From Pleomorphomonas carboxyditropha (GTDB lineage: Bacteria; Pseudomonadota; Alphaproteobacteria; Rhizobiales; Pleomorphomonadaceae): DNA of 64,000 bases. The stretch lies in assembly GCF_002770725.1 (NCBI RefSeq), contig NZ_NQVN01000002.1:274622-338621 (forward strand), read 5' to 3'. Positions within the stretch are counted from its first letter, which is position 1; every line of letters starts with the position of its first letter. Position numbers and translations under genes: made by a program. Below the pieces are notes generated by a model. The model was not told the origin of the DNA and did not search any database. It saw only the letters and a list, made by a program, of their open reading frames with translations. Positions 31,902 through 45,339 of the stretch are shown in pieces.

Positions 31902-32588
31902 TCACTGCACCGCTGGACGGGTGACGGTGGCGACGACGCCGACGCCCAGCAGGGTCTCGGACGTGTATTCGAGGCCGAGCTGGGCGATCCTGGCGGCGAA
32001 CCAGCGCGGCAGATGGTCGCAGATCACCTCGATTTCGCTGAAGGCGCCGCCCTCCAGCACCGGGATCAGGATCTGGCGCGAGTTGAGGCCGGGCAGTTGG
32101 CGCATCACCGCTGCGACGTCGACGCGCAGCCGGCCGCCGCCGAGGTCCTTGGGCGGCGGAACCTCCACGTCGGGACCGCAGGCGGGCGCCTTGCGGCCGC
32201 CGCAGCCGGAGGAAGCGCAGGCGGCGGTGGCGCAGGCCGAGGCGCCTTGCCCGGCGGTCATTTCCGACTGCCGGCGCGCGACCATGGCGAGCTGATCGTC
32301 GACGCTGCCTTCCGAGGTCCAACAGGAAAAACCCATCTCCTGGCCGAGCAGCGAATAGATGTAGCCGTTGCGGTCGCCGGAGATCAGCGTCCGGCAATCC
32401 CGGAGGCTGGCGGCAACCCGCTCGACGAGGCCGCGCACCAGCGGGATGGAAGCGCCGTCGGGCAGGGCGAAGGCGAATTCGCCGATCTTCGACCAGCGGT
32501 CGCCGCCGCCTTCGTAGAGGTGAATGACGCCGTCCTCGTAGAGGCTGACGGGACGGCCGGCGGCATCGGTATGCACGGCGATCTTCAT
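31902..32588 (-). CDS. anfO: Fe-only nitrogenase accessory protein AnfO
   Basis: A 228-residue soluble protein matching AnfO: N-terminus MKIAVHTDAAGRPVSLYEDG, central GYIYSLLGQEMGFSCWTSEGS, and C-terminal QILIPVLEGGAFSEIEVICDHLPRWFAARI. A small cysteine-rich segment (Cys119, 124, 129 and 137) sits in a Gly/Ala linker. AnfO is needed for full Fe-nitrogenase function and has been linked to cofactor or subunit maturation. The gene follows anfK by 73 bases. Confidence 0.88.
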   Translation of the reverse strand: MKIAVHTDAAGRPVSLYEDGVIHLYEGGGDRWSKIGEFAFALPDGASIPLVRGLVERVAASLRDCRTLISGDRNGYIYSLLGQEMGFSCWTSEGSVDDQLAMVARRQSEMTAGQGASACATAACASSGCGGRKAPACGPDVEVPPPKDLGGGRLRVDVAAVMRQLPGLNSRQILIPVLEGGAFSEIEVICDHLPRWFAARIAQLGLEYTSETLLGVGVVATVTRPAVQ

Positions 32589-32661
32589 GACGTTTCTCGC
32601 GGCATCGCTGGAAGGGAAGGGCGGCGGCGCCGCCGCCCCAAGGGCATGGCGGGCCGGCGGC

Positions 32662-34050
32662 TCACCAGACGTTGAGCAGCCACTCCTTGTTCTTCTTGAC
32701 TTCCATGTCGTTGAACAGGGCATTGGCCATCTGCTCGGCCAGCCAGGTGGCGCCGGCGTAGCCGACCACCGGATTGCGGAAGATGCCGGCCCGGTCGTAG
32801 GTCGGAAAGCCGACCCGCACCATGGGGATGTTGTAGTCGATGGAGACGAAGCGCCCCTTGGAGTGGCCGAGGATCAGGTCGAGCTCCAGCCCCTTGTTCT
32901 TGACGCGGTCCTCGAGATCCCAGAAGTCGGCGTTGGTGACGATCTCCATGGGATAGTCGACGTTGTCCTGCAGCGCCTTGATGCGGGGATCGTCGACATA
33001 GCCGGAGTTGTCGTCGCCGAGCAGCAGGAGCTTCGGACGCATCTCGAGGTCGAGGCAGAACTCGGCGAGGCCGATGACGAGGTCGGGGTTGCCGTAGATC
33101 GCCACCTTCTTGTCGGCGAGGAACATGTGTGCGACGTCGGCGATGGCGTCGAGGGCGATGCCGCGCTCCCTGACCAGGCTTTCCGGGATCGGCTTGCCGG
33201 TCACCGCCGAAAGCTTCCTCAGGAGCGCGTCGGTGTTGCGGATGCCGATCGGCGTCGGGCCGATGGTGGAGGGCACCTTGAGCTTCTTCTCGAGGAATTG
33301 CGCCGCCTTGGCGCCTTCGTAGCGGTTGAGCGCGAAGGTGTGGATCGCCGAGCCGGTCGACTGCAAATCCTCGACGGTCGTCGATCCGTGCGACACGGCC
33401 TTGCCGTCGGGCATCAGCGGACTGTCGAAGCTCTCGATCTCGAAGAGAACCGTCGCCTCGATATCCATTTCCTTGAGGAGATGCTTCAGCTCCTTGACGT
33501 CGCCGGGATTCACCCAGCCGGTGATCAGGTTGATCTTGCCGTTCGGCTCGCCCTTCCTGGCGAACTTCTTGACGAAGTCGCGCACCGCGACGTCGTAGCC
33601 CGACACCATCGAGCCGACGAAGCTCGGAGTGTGGATGGGCAGGAGATGCACCTCGCGATCGGCGAACTTCTCGGCGAGCAGCCCTTCTTCCAGCTTGGTG
33701 ATCAGGCCGTCGACGTCGTCGCCGATCACTTCGGTCGAGCAGGTGGTGATGATCGGCACCACCTTGACATGCGGATAGCGGGAGAGCAGCACGTCCACCG
33801 CCGTCTCGACGCGATCGAGGGCGCCGAACACCGCGCCGTCCTCGTGCACCGACGACGAGGCGATCTCGAAGCTCTCTTTGAGGTGCTGGGAGATCAGCAG
33901 GCGGACGAACATCACGCAGCCCTGGCCGCCGTGCACGATGCCGATGCAGTCCTTGACGCCGATCGACGCGTATTGGGCGCCGGCCGGCTGGCAGGTGAAG
34001 ATCGGGTTGATGGTGCCGATCCGGTCCTTGGCCTTGACTTCGCAATTCAT
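32662..34050 (-). CDS. anfK: Fe-only nitrogenase beta subunit AnfK
   Basis: A 462-residue subunit that pairs with AnfD and shares the P-cluster. N-terminal FTCQPAG (Cys20), GQGC (Cys45) and ITTCSTE (Cys104) supply the beta-side P-cluster ligands. There is no N-terminal extension of the NifK type, as usual for AnfK. The ATG is preceded by GAGGAGCC-type sequence, 11 bases after anfG. Complete, with no anomaly. Confidence 0.96.
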   Translation of the reverse strand: MNCEVKAKDRIGTINPIFTCQPAGAQYASIGVKDCIGIVHGGQGCVMFVRLLISQHLKESFEIASSSVHEDGAVFGALDRVETAVDVLLSRYPHVKVVPIITTCSTEVIGDDVDGLITKLEEGLLAEKFADREVHLLPIHTPSFVGSMVSGYDVAVRDFVKKFARKGEPNGKINLITGWVNPGDVKELKHLLKEMDIEATVLFEIESFDSPLMPDGKAVSHGSTTVEDLQSTGSAIHTFALNRYEGAKAAQFLEKKLKVPSTIGPTPIGIRNTDALLRKLSAVTGKPIPESLVRERGIALDAIADVAHMFLADKKVAIYGNPDLVIGLAEFCLDLEMRPKLLLLGDDNSGYVDDPRIKALQDNVDYPMEIVTNADFWDLEDRVKNKGLELDLILGHSKGRFVSIDYNIPMVRVGFPTYDRAGIFRNPVVGYAGATWLAEQMANALFNDMEVKKNKEWLLNVW

Positions 34051-34061
34051 GGGTCGGCTCC

Positions 34062-34487
34062 TCAGTAGTTCTGGACGGTCAGCTCTTCGTTGAGCGAGCC
34101 GTCGATGGTCAGCCAGTCGATGCGGGCGTGCAGCTTGGCGAGGATGGCGCGGATCTCGTCGGCGCCGAGGTCGGCGAGCCAGGCGCAGCGCTCCCTGAAA
34201 TTGCGGGCGAGCAGCACCGCGTCGACCCAGTAGCACTTGTCGAGCGGCGTCGGATTTTCCACCTCCTCGCCGACCAGCAACTGCGTCGTCTTGCCGAGGA
34301 TGCCGGCATTCTGCTTGCGCCGGTCCCAGCCACGCGAGTTGAACTGCCAGAGGCAGTTCTTCATGATATAGGTCTCGAGCTCGGAAACCTTGGCGCGGGT
34401 TTCGTCGTCGAGGTCGGCCATCGGGTCGTGGTCGTAGAGCTTGGGATAGTTCGCGCGAGCGACGTCTTTTTTCTCTTTCTTGGCCAT
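34062..34487 (-). CDS. anfG: Fe-only nitrogenase delta subunit AnfG
   Basis: A 141-residue subunit unique to the alternative nitrogenases. It starts MAKKEKKDVARANYPKLYDHDP and contains KNCLWQFNSRGWDRRKQNAG and DKCYWVDAVLLARNFRERC. It binds near the cofactor face of AnfD and is required for activity. Its presence between anfD and anfK distinguishes this cluster from a Mo nitrogenase. Confidence 0.96.
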   Translation of the reverse strand: MAKKEKKDVARANYPKLYDHDPMADLDDETRAKVSELETYIMKNCLWQFNSRGWDRRKQNAGILGKTTQLLVGEEVENPTPLDKCYWVDAVLLARNFRERCAWLADLGADEIRAILAKLHARIDWLTIDGSLNEELTVQNY

Positions 34488-34498
34488 GGGGGCCTCCT

Positions 34499-37309
<2,811 letters not shown>

Positions 37310-37331
37310 GTCCGGGGAGTGCCCGGATATG

Positions 37332-37362
37332 AAAAGGCCCCGTCGGCGGCGGCCGGCGGGGC
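37332..37362 (-). terminator. Rho-independent terminator of anfA
   Basis: On the minus strand GCCCCGCCGGC pairs with GCCGACGGGGC (one mismatch, 4-base loop) and is followed directly by CTTTTC. It starts 26 bases after the anfA stop, and separates anfA transcription from the anfH control region. Confidence 0.75.
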
Positions 37363-37387
37363 GACGGGACGGATCGGCTGAATGGAT

Positions 37388-39025
<1,638 letters not shown>

Positions 39026-39074
39026 TCTCGGATGTCCCGTCTCCCTCCTCCCGATGTCTCCTCGGTTGCCTGAA

Positions 39075-39090
39075 TGCAAGTCGCGGACCA
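39075..39090 (-). promoter_or_regulatory. Weak sigma-54-like element upstream of anfA
   Basis: Minus-strand TGGTCC-GCGAC-TTGCA keeps the GG and GC dinucleotides with correct spacing but deviates in the -24 box. It would start transcription ~40 bases before the anfA GTG. It may reflect control of anfA by NifA/NtrC, or be chance. Confidence 0.3.
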
Positions 39091-39148
39091 AAGCGCCGAT
39101 GCCGAAGGCCCAAGTTTCGTGCAGCCGGCTCGATGGGGAAATTTCGCC

Positions 39149-39862
39149 CTATGCTTTTGCGATAGAAAGGAAATTCCCGTTGAGCCTTTGGGCGGCCCGC
39201 CCGAAGGCCGGCAGCCGGGCCGCCACTTCGTCGGCGAGTCCGGCCGCGGTGTCGCCGAGCGCCGCCCTCAGACTGGCCAGATAGGCAGGCACGGCCTGCC
39301 AATCGGGCACCGTCTGCGCGGTGATTTCGACGTGGTACTGAAAGCCGTAGGCGTGGCGTCCCCACCGCATGGCCTGGATCGGGCAGGCGGCGTTGCCGGC
39401 CAGCGTGACGCCGCCGGACGGCAGGGTCTTCACCTCGGCCCCGTGCCACTCAAAGCAGTCGATGCGGTCGGCAAAGCCGGCAAAAACCGGATCGGCCCGC
39501 CCCTCGGCCGTGAGGTCGACGGTGGCAAACCCCACCTCCGGCCTTGCCATCGGCCCGACGGAGCCGCCGAGCGCGTCGGCAAGCAACTGGTGGCCGAGGC
39601 AGATGCCGAGATAGGGGCGGCCGAGATCGCGGACAAAGCGGCGGATCGCCTGTTTCTCGGCGACCAGCCAGGGGAACTCCGTCTCCTGCCAGACGTCCAT
39701 CGGCCCGCCCATGACGACCAGGAGGTCGAAGCCGTCGAGCGGCGGGATCGCCGCGCCCATGTCGAGTTCGACGGTCTCGATGCCATGTCCGGCCGACAGC
39801 CAGAGATCGGTGAACGCGCCGGGATGCTCCACGGCGAGATGCTGGAAGACCAGGATGCGCAT
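39149..39862 (-). CDS. Class-I glutamine amidotransferase domain protein
   Basis: A 237-residue GMP-synthase-like amidotransferase. The nucleophile Cys is in YLGICLGHQLLADAL, the catalytic His/Glu pair in YGFQYHVEI, and the oxyanion strand in VVMGGPMDVW. As a stand-alone domain it resembles YfeJ/gamma-glutamyl hydrolase-type proteins that act on glutamine-derived or gamma-glutamyl substrates. It is 3 bases after the flavoprotein gene, so the two form an operon downstream of which anfA begins. A link to nitrogen status is possible but unproven. Confidence 0.8.
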   Translation of the reverse strand: MRILVFQHLAVEHPGAFTDLWLSAGHGIETVELDMGAAIPPLDGFDLLVVMGGPMDVWQETEFPWLVAEKQAIRRFVRDLGRPYLGICLGHQLLADALGGSVGPMARPEVGFATVDLTAEGRADPVFAGFADRIDCFEWHGAEVKTLPSGGVTLAGNAACPIQAMRWGRHAYGFQYHVEITAQTVPDWQAVPAYLASLRAALGDTAAGLADEVAARLPAFGRAAQRLNGNFLSIAKA

Positions 39863-39865
39863 GGC

Positions 39866-40558
39866 TCAGCCGATCGAAAAGGCGGTCAGCGAGGCCGGCA
39901 TTTCGACGTCCGGCAGGTTGCGCGGGTCCGGTTCGGGCGCGCCGACGGCAAGGCGGATCGGCAAGACGCCCGCCCAGACGGGAAAGGCGTAATCCTCGTC
40001 GCCATCCTCCGGCGGCCCGGCCCGCAGCTTGGCCGAGGCTTCGGTGAGCGGCAGCGACAGGATGGCGGTGGCTTTGATCTCCTGATCGGTGACCGGCCGC
40101 AGCCGCTCCCACTGGCCGGGCACGTAGCCATCGACGAAACGCTTGAGCAGGCGCGTCTTTTCGGCCGGGTCGGTCACCGCTTCCGGCCGGCCGAACACCA
40201 TCACCGAGCGGTGGTTGATGTTGAAGTTGTAGGCGGCGCGCGCCAGCACCAGCCCGTCGAGGATCGAAACGGTCAGGCAGACCTCGGCATCGTGAGTCGC
40301 CTTCATCATTCGGCCGTGGGCCGCGCCATGCCAATAGACCCGGTCTCCCTCCCGCCATTGCAGCGTCGGCGTCACGATGGGATTGCCGTCGTGGACATAG
40401 CCGACGTGGGCCACCGGCATGGCGTCCAGGATGGCGTAGATGGTCTGTCGGTCGTAGTGGGCCAGCCAACGATAGCGATTGACGCGGGTGCGGGCGCTGG
40501 GAGAAGCCGGTGCGGCAGCATCAGGCACGGAGAAATCCTTCCGGTAGGTGTCGAACAC
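39866..40558 (-). CDS. Pyridoxamine 5'-phosphate oxidase-like flavin-binding protein
   Basis: A 230-residue split-barrel flavoprotein. MPVAHVGYVHDGNPIVTPTLQW, YWHGAAHGRMMKA and NINHRSVMVFGRPEAV match the FMN-binding PNPOx-like family (COG3467-like), whose members reduce or bind flavin- or haem-like cofactors. Starts with GTG. It precedes the amidotransferase gene by 3 bases. True PNPOx activity is unlikely, because the family members of this length lack the C-terminal PNPOx dimerisation domain. Confidence 0.75.
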   Translation of the reverse strand: MFDTYRKDFSVPDAAAPASPSARTRVNRYRWLAHYDRQTIYAILDAMPVAHVGYVHDGNPIVTPTLQWREGDRVYWHGAAHGRMMKATHDAEVCLTVSILDGLVLARAAYNFNINHRSVMVFGRPEAVTDPAEKTRLLKRFVDGYVPGQWERLRPVTDQEIKATAILSLPLTEASAKLRAGPPEDGDEDYAFPVWAGVLPIRLAVGAPEPDPRNLPDVEMPASLTAFSIG

Positions 40559-40926
40559 GCACCGGCAACTGCATAACCTGGGCCACTTGCATTTTTCAAG
40601 ATTAGCAATTTCAGGGTGTATCTGGCCATTGCTGCCGGCGGATGACCAAGGAGAACCCGATATCCAAATTACGCCAATGCAGGAGTAGCCAGCGGAGACT
40701 GCTCTGCTTGGGCAGGCGGGCGGCTGGAGCGTCCGCGGCCCTCGTCCTGTTCAGGCTGCGGGAAAGATCATATGGGCAGGAAGGACAAGAGGATCGTTTC
40801 TGGCCGCCGTCGCATGCTCTCGCCGACACAAAAAGGGTAGACAGGAAAACAGGTCGAGCGCAGCCGCCCGATGAATAGGGTATCATGGCTGAGAAAGGGA
40901 TCGTTCAACTTCAGGGATGGCTGACG
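40559..40926. other. Intergenic region between divergent genes, nothing assigned
   Basis: No gene is supported. The first ~80 bases are AT-rich and could hold the flavoprotein promoter. Near the right end GGGTATCATGGC includes a TATCAT -10-like hexamer for the small downstream gene. A 22-codon frame inside has no support. Confidence 0.3.
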
Positions 40927-41157
40927 ATGGATATCGACCAGGACAAGATCGACAATGCCGTGCTGGCTTTGCTCCACCTGACGCTCGACCAGGACGGACG
41001 CGCCTGGAAAAGCTTCGACTGGAATGTCATGGATCGGCTTCATGCCAAGGGCTTCATCGGCGATCCGGCGAGCAAGGCGAAGTCCGTCCGGCTCACGCAG
41101 GAGGGGATCGCGCGCTCCGAGCAACTGTTCCAAGAGATGTTCGCCAAAACGCGGTGA
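40927..41157 (+). CDS. Small DUF6429-like protein
   Basis: A 76-residue protein, MDIDQDKIDNAVLALLHLTL..., with RAWKSFDWNVMDRLHAKGFIGDPASKAKSVRLTQEG. This is the pattern of the DUF6429 family, short helical proteins common in proteobacteria and of unknown role. An in-frame start 14 codons earlier is possible, but homology begins at the chosen ATG. It stands alone between two unrelated transcription units. Confidence 0.65.
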   Translation: MDIDQDKIDNAVLALLHLTLDQDGRAWKSFDWNVMDRLHAKGFIGDPASKAKSVRLTQEGIARSEQLFQEMFAKTR

Positions 41158-41323
41158 GCACCGGATTGCTCGGGCGAGATGTCGCGCGGTGACAGGAAGC
41201 GTCAAGCTGCCTTCGCTTCGGCCCGGCGGGGCAACACCCGCAGGACTGGCGGCCGGACGTCTTGTTCGGAGGCAAAGACGGCCGAACCGCTCACTGGCGG
41301 CCTGACAACGAGGAAATGGCACC

Positions 41324-42334
41324 GTGGAATCCGCCGGAACGGTCACGTTGGAGATCCTGGAAGGCAGCGGCCTCTTTCAGCACGGCGAGGGGTACGACGA
41401 CATCGCCGACGCGCTGGCCGCAACGCTGGACGCACGCGATGGCGACCAACTGACCGATGCCCAGTATATCGCGGCCCTGAAAGCGCTCGTCGCCCGCAAG
41501 CCGGACTTCATCGACGGTCACGCTCATCTTGGATTTGAGCTGTTGGAACAGGGCAAGCCGAAACTCGCGTTGCAAGCCTGTTCGCGCGGGTTCGAGATCG
41601 GCGAGCGTGCCATCCCGGCCGGGTTCTCGGGAACGATCGAATGGGGCTTTCTCGAGAACCGGCCGTTTCTGCGGGCCGCGCACGGCAAGCTCCTTTGCCA
41701 TCTCCGGCTCGGCCGGCGCCGGGAAGCCCTTGCGATCATGGAAAAGCTGCTGCGCTGGAACCCCGACGACAACCAGGGTCTGCGCTTCCTCATCGGCTCG
41801 GAATACCTGCGCCTCGGCGATCGGGTCAAGGCCGCCCGCTTCTTCCGCGATGCGGCGCCGAACTATCCTCCCTACTATTACGAGGAGGGCCTGCTTCACC
41901 TGTTACAGGGCGACCGGATCGCCGCCGCGACCAGCCTGCGCCGTGGCTTCGTGACAATTCCCTATGTGGCGGAGATGCTGTGCGGCCATCCCGATCCGCT
42001 GCCGCTCGCCATCTGGCATGACTCGAACCTGGCGGAGGCCGAAACGGCGCGGGCGTATTTCGATCTCTGTGCCGAACTCTGGTACAAGACATCGAATGCC
42101 ATTTCCTTTCTGCACTGGCTCTACAACCACCCGAAAGTGTTGGCGGAGCGCGCCCGCGTAATGGAATGCAACGAAGCTCTGCTCTGGCAGCACGATCCGG
42201 TACAGCGTCGAAAGCTGAGCAAGGCCAGGGAGGCCGCGTTTGCCGCCATCGATGATCGCCTCTCCGAGGAGATCGTCGTCGAGCGTGCGGACCGAAAGGG
42301 GCGCATGATCGCACCATGGCGCTACGCGCGATAG
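41324..42334 (+). CDS. Tetratricopeptide-repeat protein of unknown function
   Basis: A 336-residue soluble protein. TPR-like helical pairs run from ~45 to 190 (YIAALKALVARKPDFIDGHAHLGFELLEQG, HLRLGRRREALAIMEKLLRWNPDD, EYLRLGDRVKAARFFRDAAPNYPPYYYEEGLL). A C-terminal part follows with SFLHWLYNHPKVLAERARVME, which I do not recognise. Starts with GTG after GAGGAAATGGCACC. Likely a protein-interaction scaffold. It is convergent with the sugar ABC operon. Confidence 0.6.
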   Translation: MESAGTVTLEILEGSGLFQHGEGYDDIADALAATLDARDGDQLTDAQYIAALKALVARKPDFIDGHAHLGFELLEQGKPKLALQACSRGFEIGERAIPAGFSGTIEWGFLENRPFLRAAHGKLLCHLRLGRRREALAIMEKLLRWNPDDNQGLRFLIGSEYLRLGDRVKAARFFRDAAPNYPPYYYEEGLLHLLQGDRIAAATSLRRGFVTIPYVAEMLCGHPDPLPLAIWHDSNLAEAETARAYFDLCAELWYKTSNAISFLHWLYNHPKVLAERARVMECNEALLWQHDPVQRRKLSKAREAAFAAIDDRLSEEIVVERADRKGRMIAPWRYAR

Positions 42335-42410
42335 CGGCACGTCCGATGGCTGAACCGGATCAGGCAAGGCCGTGTTGCGGTGTTGCGGCATCGGTTACCG
42401 CGCGCCGGCG

Positions 42411-43499
42411 TCAGGACAGCGCCGGGATGCGCTTGCTCGTTGCGGCGTCGAATATATGGGCCTTGGCGAGGTCGGGCGTCAGGGTGATCGCCTCGCCCGG
42501 CGCGATGTTGCGCTGCTCCTTGAAGGCGGCGGTGATGCGCAGCGGGCCGGCGTCGCTGAATACGACCATGTCGGAGCCGGTGTTCTCGACCGAGTGGACC
42601 CGGGCCGGAATGCCGCCCGCCTCGGCGCCGCCGGAAAGCCGGACGTGCTCGGGCCGGATGCCGTAGACGAGGTCCTGCCCGTTGCCGACCTCGTAGGCCG
42701 GGTCGAGCCTGACCTTCGCGCCGTTTTCGAACACCGCGAATTTTCCCTCTTCGCTCACCTGCGCCTTGGTCCGGAGCAGATTGATCGACGGGGTGCCGAG
42801 GAAGCCGGCGACGAAGGTGTTGACCGGCTTCTCGTAGAGTTCGAGCGGCGCTCCCGCCTGCTCGACGCGGCCATCCTTGAGCACGACGATCTTCTGGCCG
42901 AGCGTCATCGCCTCGATCTGGTCGTGGGTGACGTAGACCGACGTCGTGCTGAGGCGGCGGTGCAGGTCGGCGATCTCGCCGCGCACCTGGGAGCGCAGCT
43001 TGGCGTCGAGGTTGGACAGCGGTTCGTCGAACAGGAACACCGACGGATTGCGGACGATCGCCCGCCCCATCGACACGCGCTGCCGCTGCCCGCCCGACAG
43101 CTCCTTCGGCAGCCGGTCGAGCAGGGCGCCGAGCTCGAGCATCTCGGCGGTCTCGGCGACCTTGCGGGCGATCTCCGGCTTCGGGACGCCGGCGAGCTTC
43201 AGGGCGAAGCCCATGTTCTCGCGCACCGTCATCTGCGGATAGAGCGCATAGGTCTGGAACACCATGGCGATGTCGCGATGCTTGGGCGGCAGCGTGGTGA
43301 CGTCGCGTCCGCCGATCATCACCTGCCCGGAGCTCACCGCTTCGAGGCCGGCGATGATCCTGAGCAGCGTCGATTTGCCCGAGCCGCTCGGCCCGACGAG
43401 AACGCAGAACTCGCCTTCCTCGATCTGGAGCGACACGTCGTGGATCACCGAGAGCTGTCCGAAGGTCTTCGTTACATTGTTGAGCGTTACAGATCCCAT
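42411..43499 (-). CDS. Sugar ABC transporter ATP-binding protein (MalK/UgpC-type)
   Basis: A 362-residue ATPase: Walker A GPSGSGKST, Q-loop VFQTYALYPQMTV, signature LSGGQRQRVSMGRA, Walker B VFLFDEPLSNLDA, His switch YVTHDQIEAM, and the MalK-type C-terminal regulatory domain (VYGIRPEHVRLSGGA, residues ~235-362). I use the ATG giving MGSVTLNN, preceded by GGAAGCCATC. Last gene of the importer operon that includes the heparinase-like gene. Confidence 0.9.
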   Translation of the reverse strand: MGSVTLNNVTKTFGQLSVIHDVSLQIEEGEFCVLVGPSGSGKSTLLRIIAGLEAVSSGQVMIGGRDVTTLPPKHRDIAMVFQTYALYPQMTVRENMGFALKLAGVPKPEIARKVAETAEMLELGALLDRLPKELSGGQRQRVSMGRAIVRNPSVFLFDEPLSNLDAKLRSQVRGEIADLHRRLSTTSVYVTHDQIEAMTLGQKIVVLKDGRVEQAGAPLELYEKPVNTFVAGFLGTPSINLLRTKAQVSEEGKFAVFENGAKVRLDPAYEVGNGQDLVYGIRPEHVRLSGGAEAGGIPARVHSVENTGSDMVVFSDAGPLRITAAFKEQRNIAPGEAITLTPDLAKAHIFDAATSKRIPALS

Positions 43500-43527
43500 G
43501 ATGGCTTCCATTCCTGGTCCGTCGGCG

Positions 43528-44367
43528 TCAGCCCTTGACCGCGCCCGACATCAGGCCCCGATTGAAATGCCGCTGCAGCAGCAGATAGACGACAATGCAC
43601 GGGATCGTCGCGATCACCGTGAAGGCGATGAAGATGTTCTGCTGCATGATCTCGTCGACGCGCAGCGAGCGAAGGATGACGGGGATGGTGTAGAGGCTGC
43701 GGTTGTCGACGGCGATCAGCGGCAGCAGATACTGGTCCCAGATCATCAGGAAGCCGAAGATCGTCGTGGTGCCGAGCGCCGGCTTGACCAGCGGCAGGAC
43801 GACCAGGCGGAAGATCTGCAATTCGCTCGCGCCGTCGACGCGCGCCGCGTCCTCGAGATCGCGCGGGATGGCCTTCATGAACTCGGTCAGCAGGAACACC
43901 GAGAAGGCCCAGCCGACGATCGGCAGGATCATGCCGGCGTAGCTGTTGTAGAGCGACACGTCGAGGACCGGCAGCCTGGCATGCAGGATGAGGTAGAGCG
44001 GGATGGCGATGACCTCGTCCGGCAGCATCATGGTGGACAGGATCGCCAGGCTGACGATGCCGGCGCCGCGGAAGGTCTTGCGGGCGAGCGCATAGGCGGC
44101 CAGCGCGCTGACCGTGGTCTGGAGCGCCGTGCCGATGATCACCACCACCAGCGAGTTGAAGAGATAGAGCCAGGCCTTCACGTTGACCCAGGCGAAGACG
44201 AAATGCTGGAAGGTCGGCTGCTGCGGCCAGAGCACCAGTTGTCCCGGCTGCACCGTGCCCTTGTTGAACGCCGTGGCGGCGATCCCCCAGAACGGACCGC
44301 AGAAGACGAGCAGCAGCAGCACGTAGAGGACGATGCGGCCGATCTTCATCGTCAGGGTTTCCTGCAT
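43528..44367 (-). CDS. Sugar ABC transporter permease (MalG-type)
   Basis: A 279-residue inner-membrane protein with six helices and the EAA loop EDAARVDGASELQIFRLVVLP (near residue ~190). It forms the channel with the MalF-type partner encoded 15 bases upstream. GGGGGACATCGACC precedes the ATG. Confidence 0.9.
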   Translation of the reverse strand: MQETLTMKIGRIVLYVLLLLVFCGPFWGIAATAFNKGTVQPGQLVLWPQQPTFQHFVFAWVNVKAWLYLFNSLVVVIIGTALQTTVSALAAYALARKTFRGAGIVSLAILSTMMLPDEVIAIPLYLILHARLPVLDVSLYNSYAGMILPIVGWAFSVFLLTEFMKAIPRDLEDAARVDGASELQIFRLVVLPLVKPALGTTTIFGFLMIWDQYLLPLIAVDNRSLYTIPVILRSLRVDEIMQQNIFIAFTVIATIPCIVVYLLLQRHFNRGLMSGAVKG

Positions 44368-44382
44368 GGTCGATGTCCCCCG

Positions 44383-45264
44383 TCAGAAACGCGCGATCTT
44401 GTTCTTGATGAACACGTGCGCCACGGTCAGCAGCACCGTGAAGGCGAACAGCACGAACGAGATCGCCGCGGCGTAGCCGTAGTCGAGCCGCTCGAAGCCG
44501 GCGGTGAAGATGTGCGTCATGATCATCGACGTGCGGCCCGACGGTCCGCCGCCGGTGGTGGTGTAGACCTCGGTGAACACCCGGAAGCCGCGGATGAACG
44601 AGAGCATGATCACGACGGAGAAGGCGGGAATGAGCCCCGGGATGGTCACGTGCCACATCTTCGACCAGGGGCCGGCGCCGTCGACGTCGGCCGCGTCGTA
44701 GAGCTCCCGGTTGATGCCGGCGAGCCCGGCGATGAAGATGACCATGTTGTAGGGCACGCTCTTCCAGATCTGCAGCAGGATGACGGTGAACAGCGCCTGG
44801 TTGGGGTCCGACATCCAGCCGTAGGGGCCGGCGCCGAACAGGCCGAGGATGCTGTTCACGACGCCGCCGGCCGCCGGATAGAAGATGATCCGCCAGATCT
44901 CGGCGAGCACGGCCACCGAGGTGACGGCCGGGAAGAAGATCGCCGTCCGGATGATCTTGATGTGCGTCGCCGGCTTGTCGAGCAGCAGCGCCACCGCGAA
45001 GGACAGTATGCCGCCGGCGATGGTCGACGAGATGACATAGATGAACGTATGCGCGGTGGCGGCGTGCAGCGCCGTGTCCGACAGCATCCGCTGGAAATTG
45101 GCCAGCCCCACCCACTGGTCGGCGCCGGTGAACTTGATCTTGTAGAAGCTCATGACGAGCCCCTTCACGACCGGCACGAACTTGAACCAGGTAAAGACGA
45201 CCAGGGCCGGGGCCAGGAACAGCCACGGGACGATCCATTGCCAGCGTCGGGAATCGGCGCCCAT
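44383..45264 (-). CDS. Sugar ABC transporter permease (MalF/UgpA-type)
   Basis: A 293-residue inner-membrane protein with six helices and the EAA loop LYDAADVDGAGPWSKMWHVTIP (near residue ~190). It has the short N-terminus of UgpA-like permeases. AGAGGTGATGAA precedes the ATG. Second gene of the importer, 75 bases after the binding-protein gene. Confidence 0.9.
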   Translation of the reverse strand: MGADSRRWQWIVPWLFLAPALVVFTWFKFVPVVKGLVMSFYKIKFTGADQWVGLANFQRMLSDTALHAATAHTFIYVISSTIAGGILSFAVALLLDKPATHIKIIRTAIFFPAVTSVAVLAEIWRIIFYPAAGGVVNSILGLFGAGPYGWMSDPNQALFTVILLQIWKSVPYNMVIFIAGLAGINRELYDAADVDGAGPWSKMWHVTIPGLIPAFSVVIMLSFIRGFRVFTEVYTTTGGGPSGRTSMIMTHIFTAGFERLDYGYAAAISFVLFAFTVLLTVAHVFIKNKIARF

Positions 45265-45339
45265 TTCATCACCTCTGTGTCGCGGAAGCGCCGGCACCGG
45301 CCGCGGGCGGTCGATGCCGGAAGTCTTGCCTCTTTCCCG

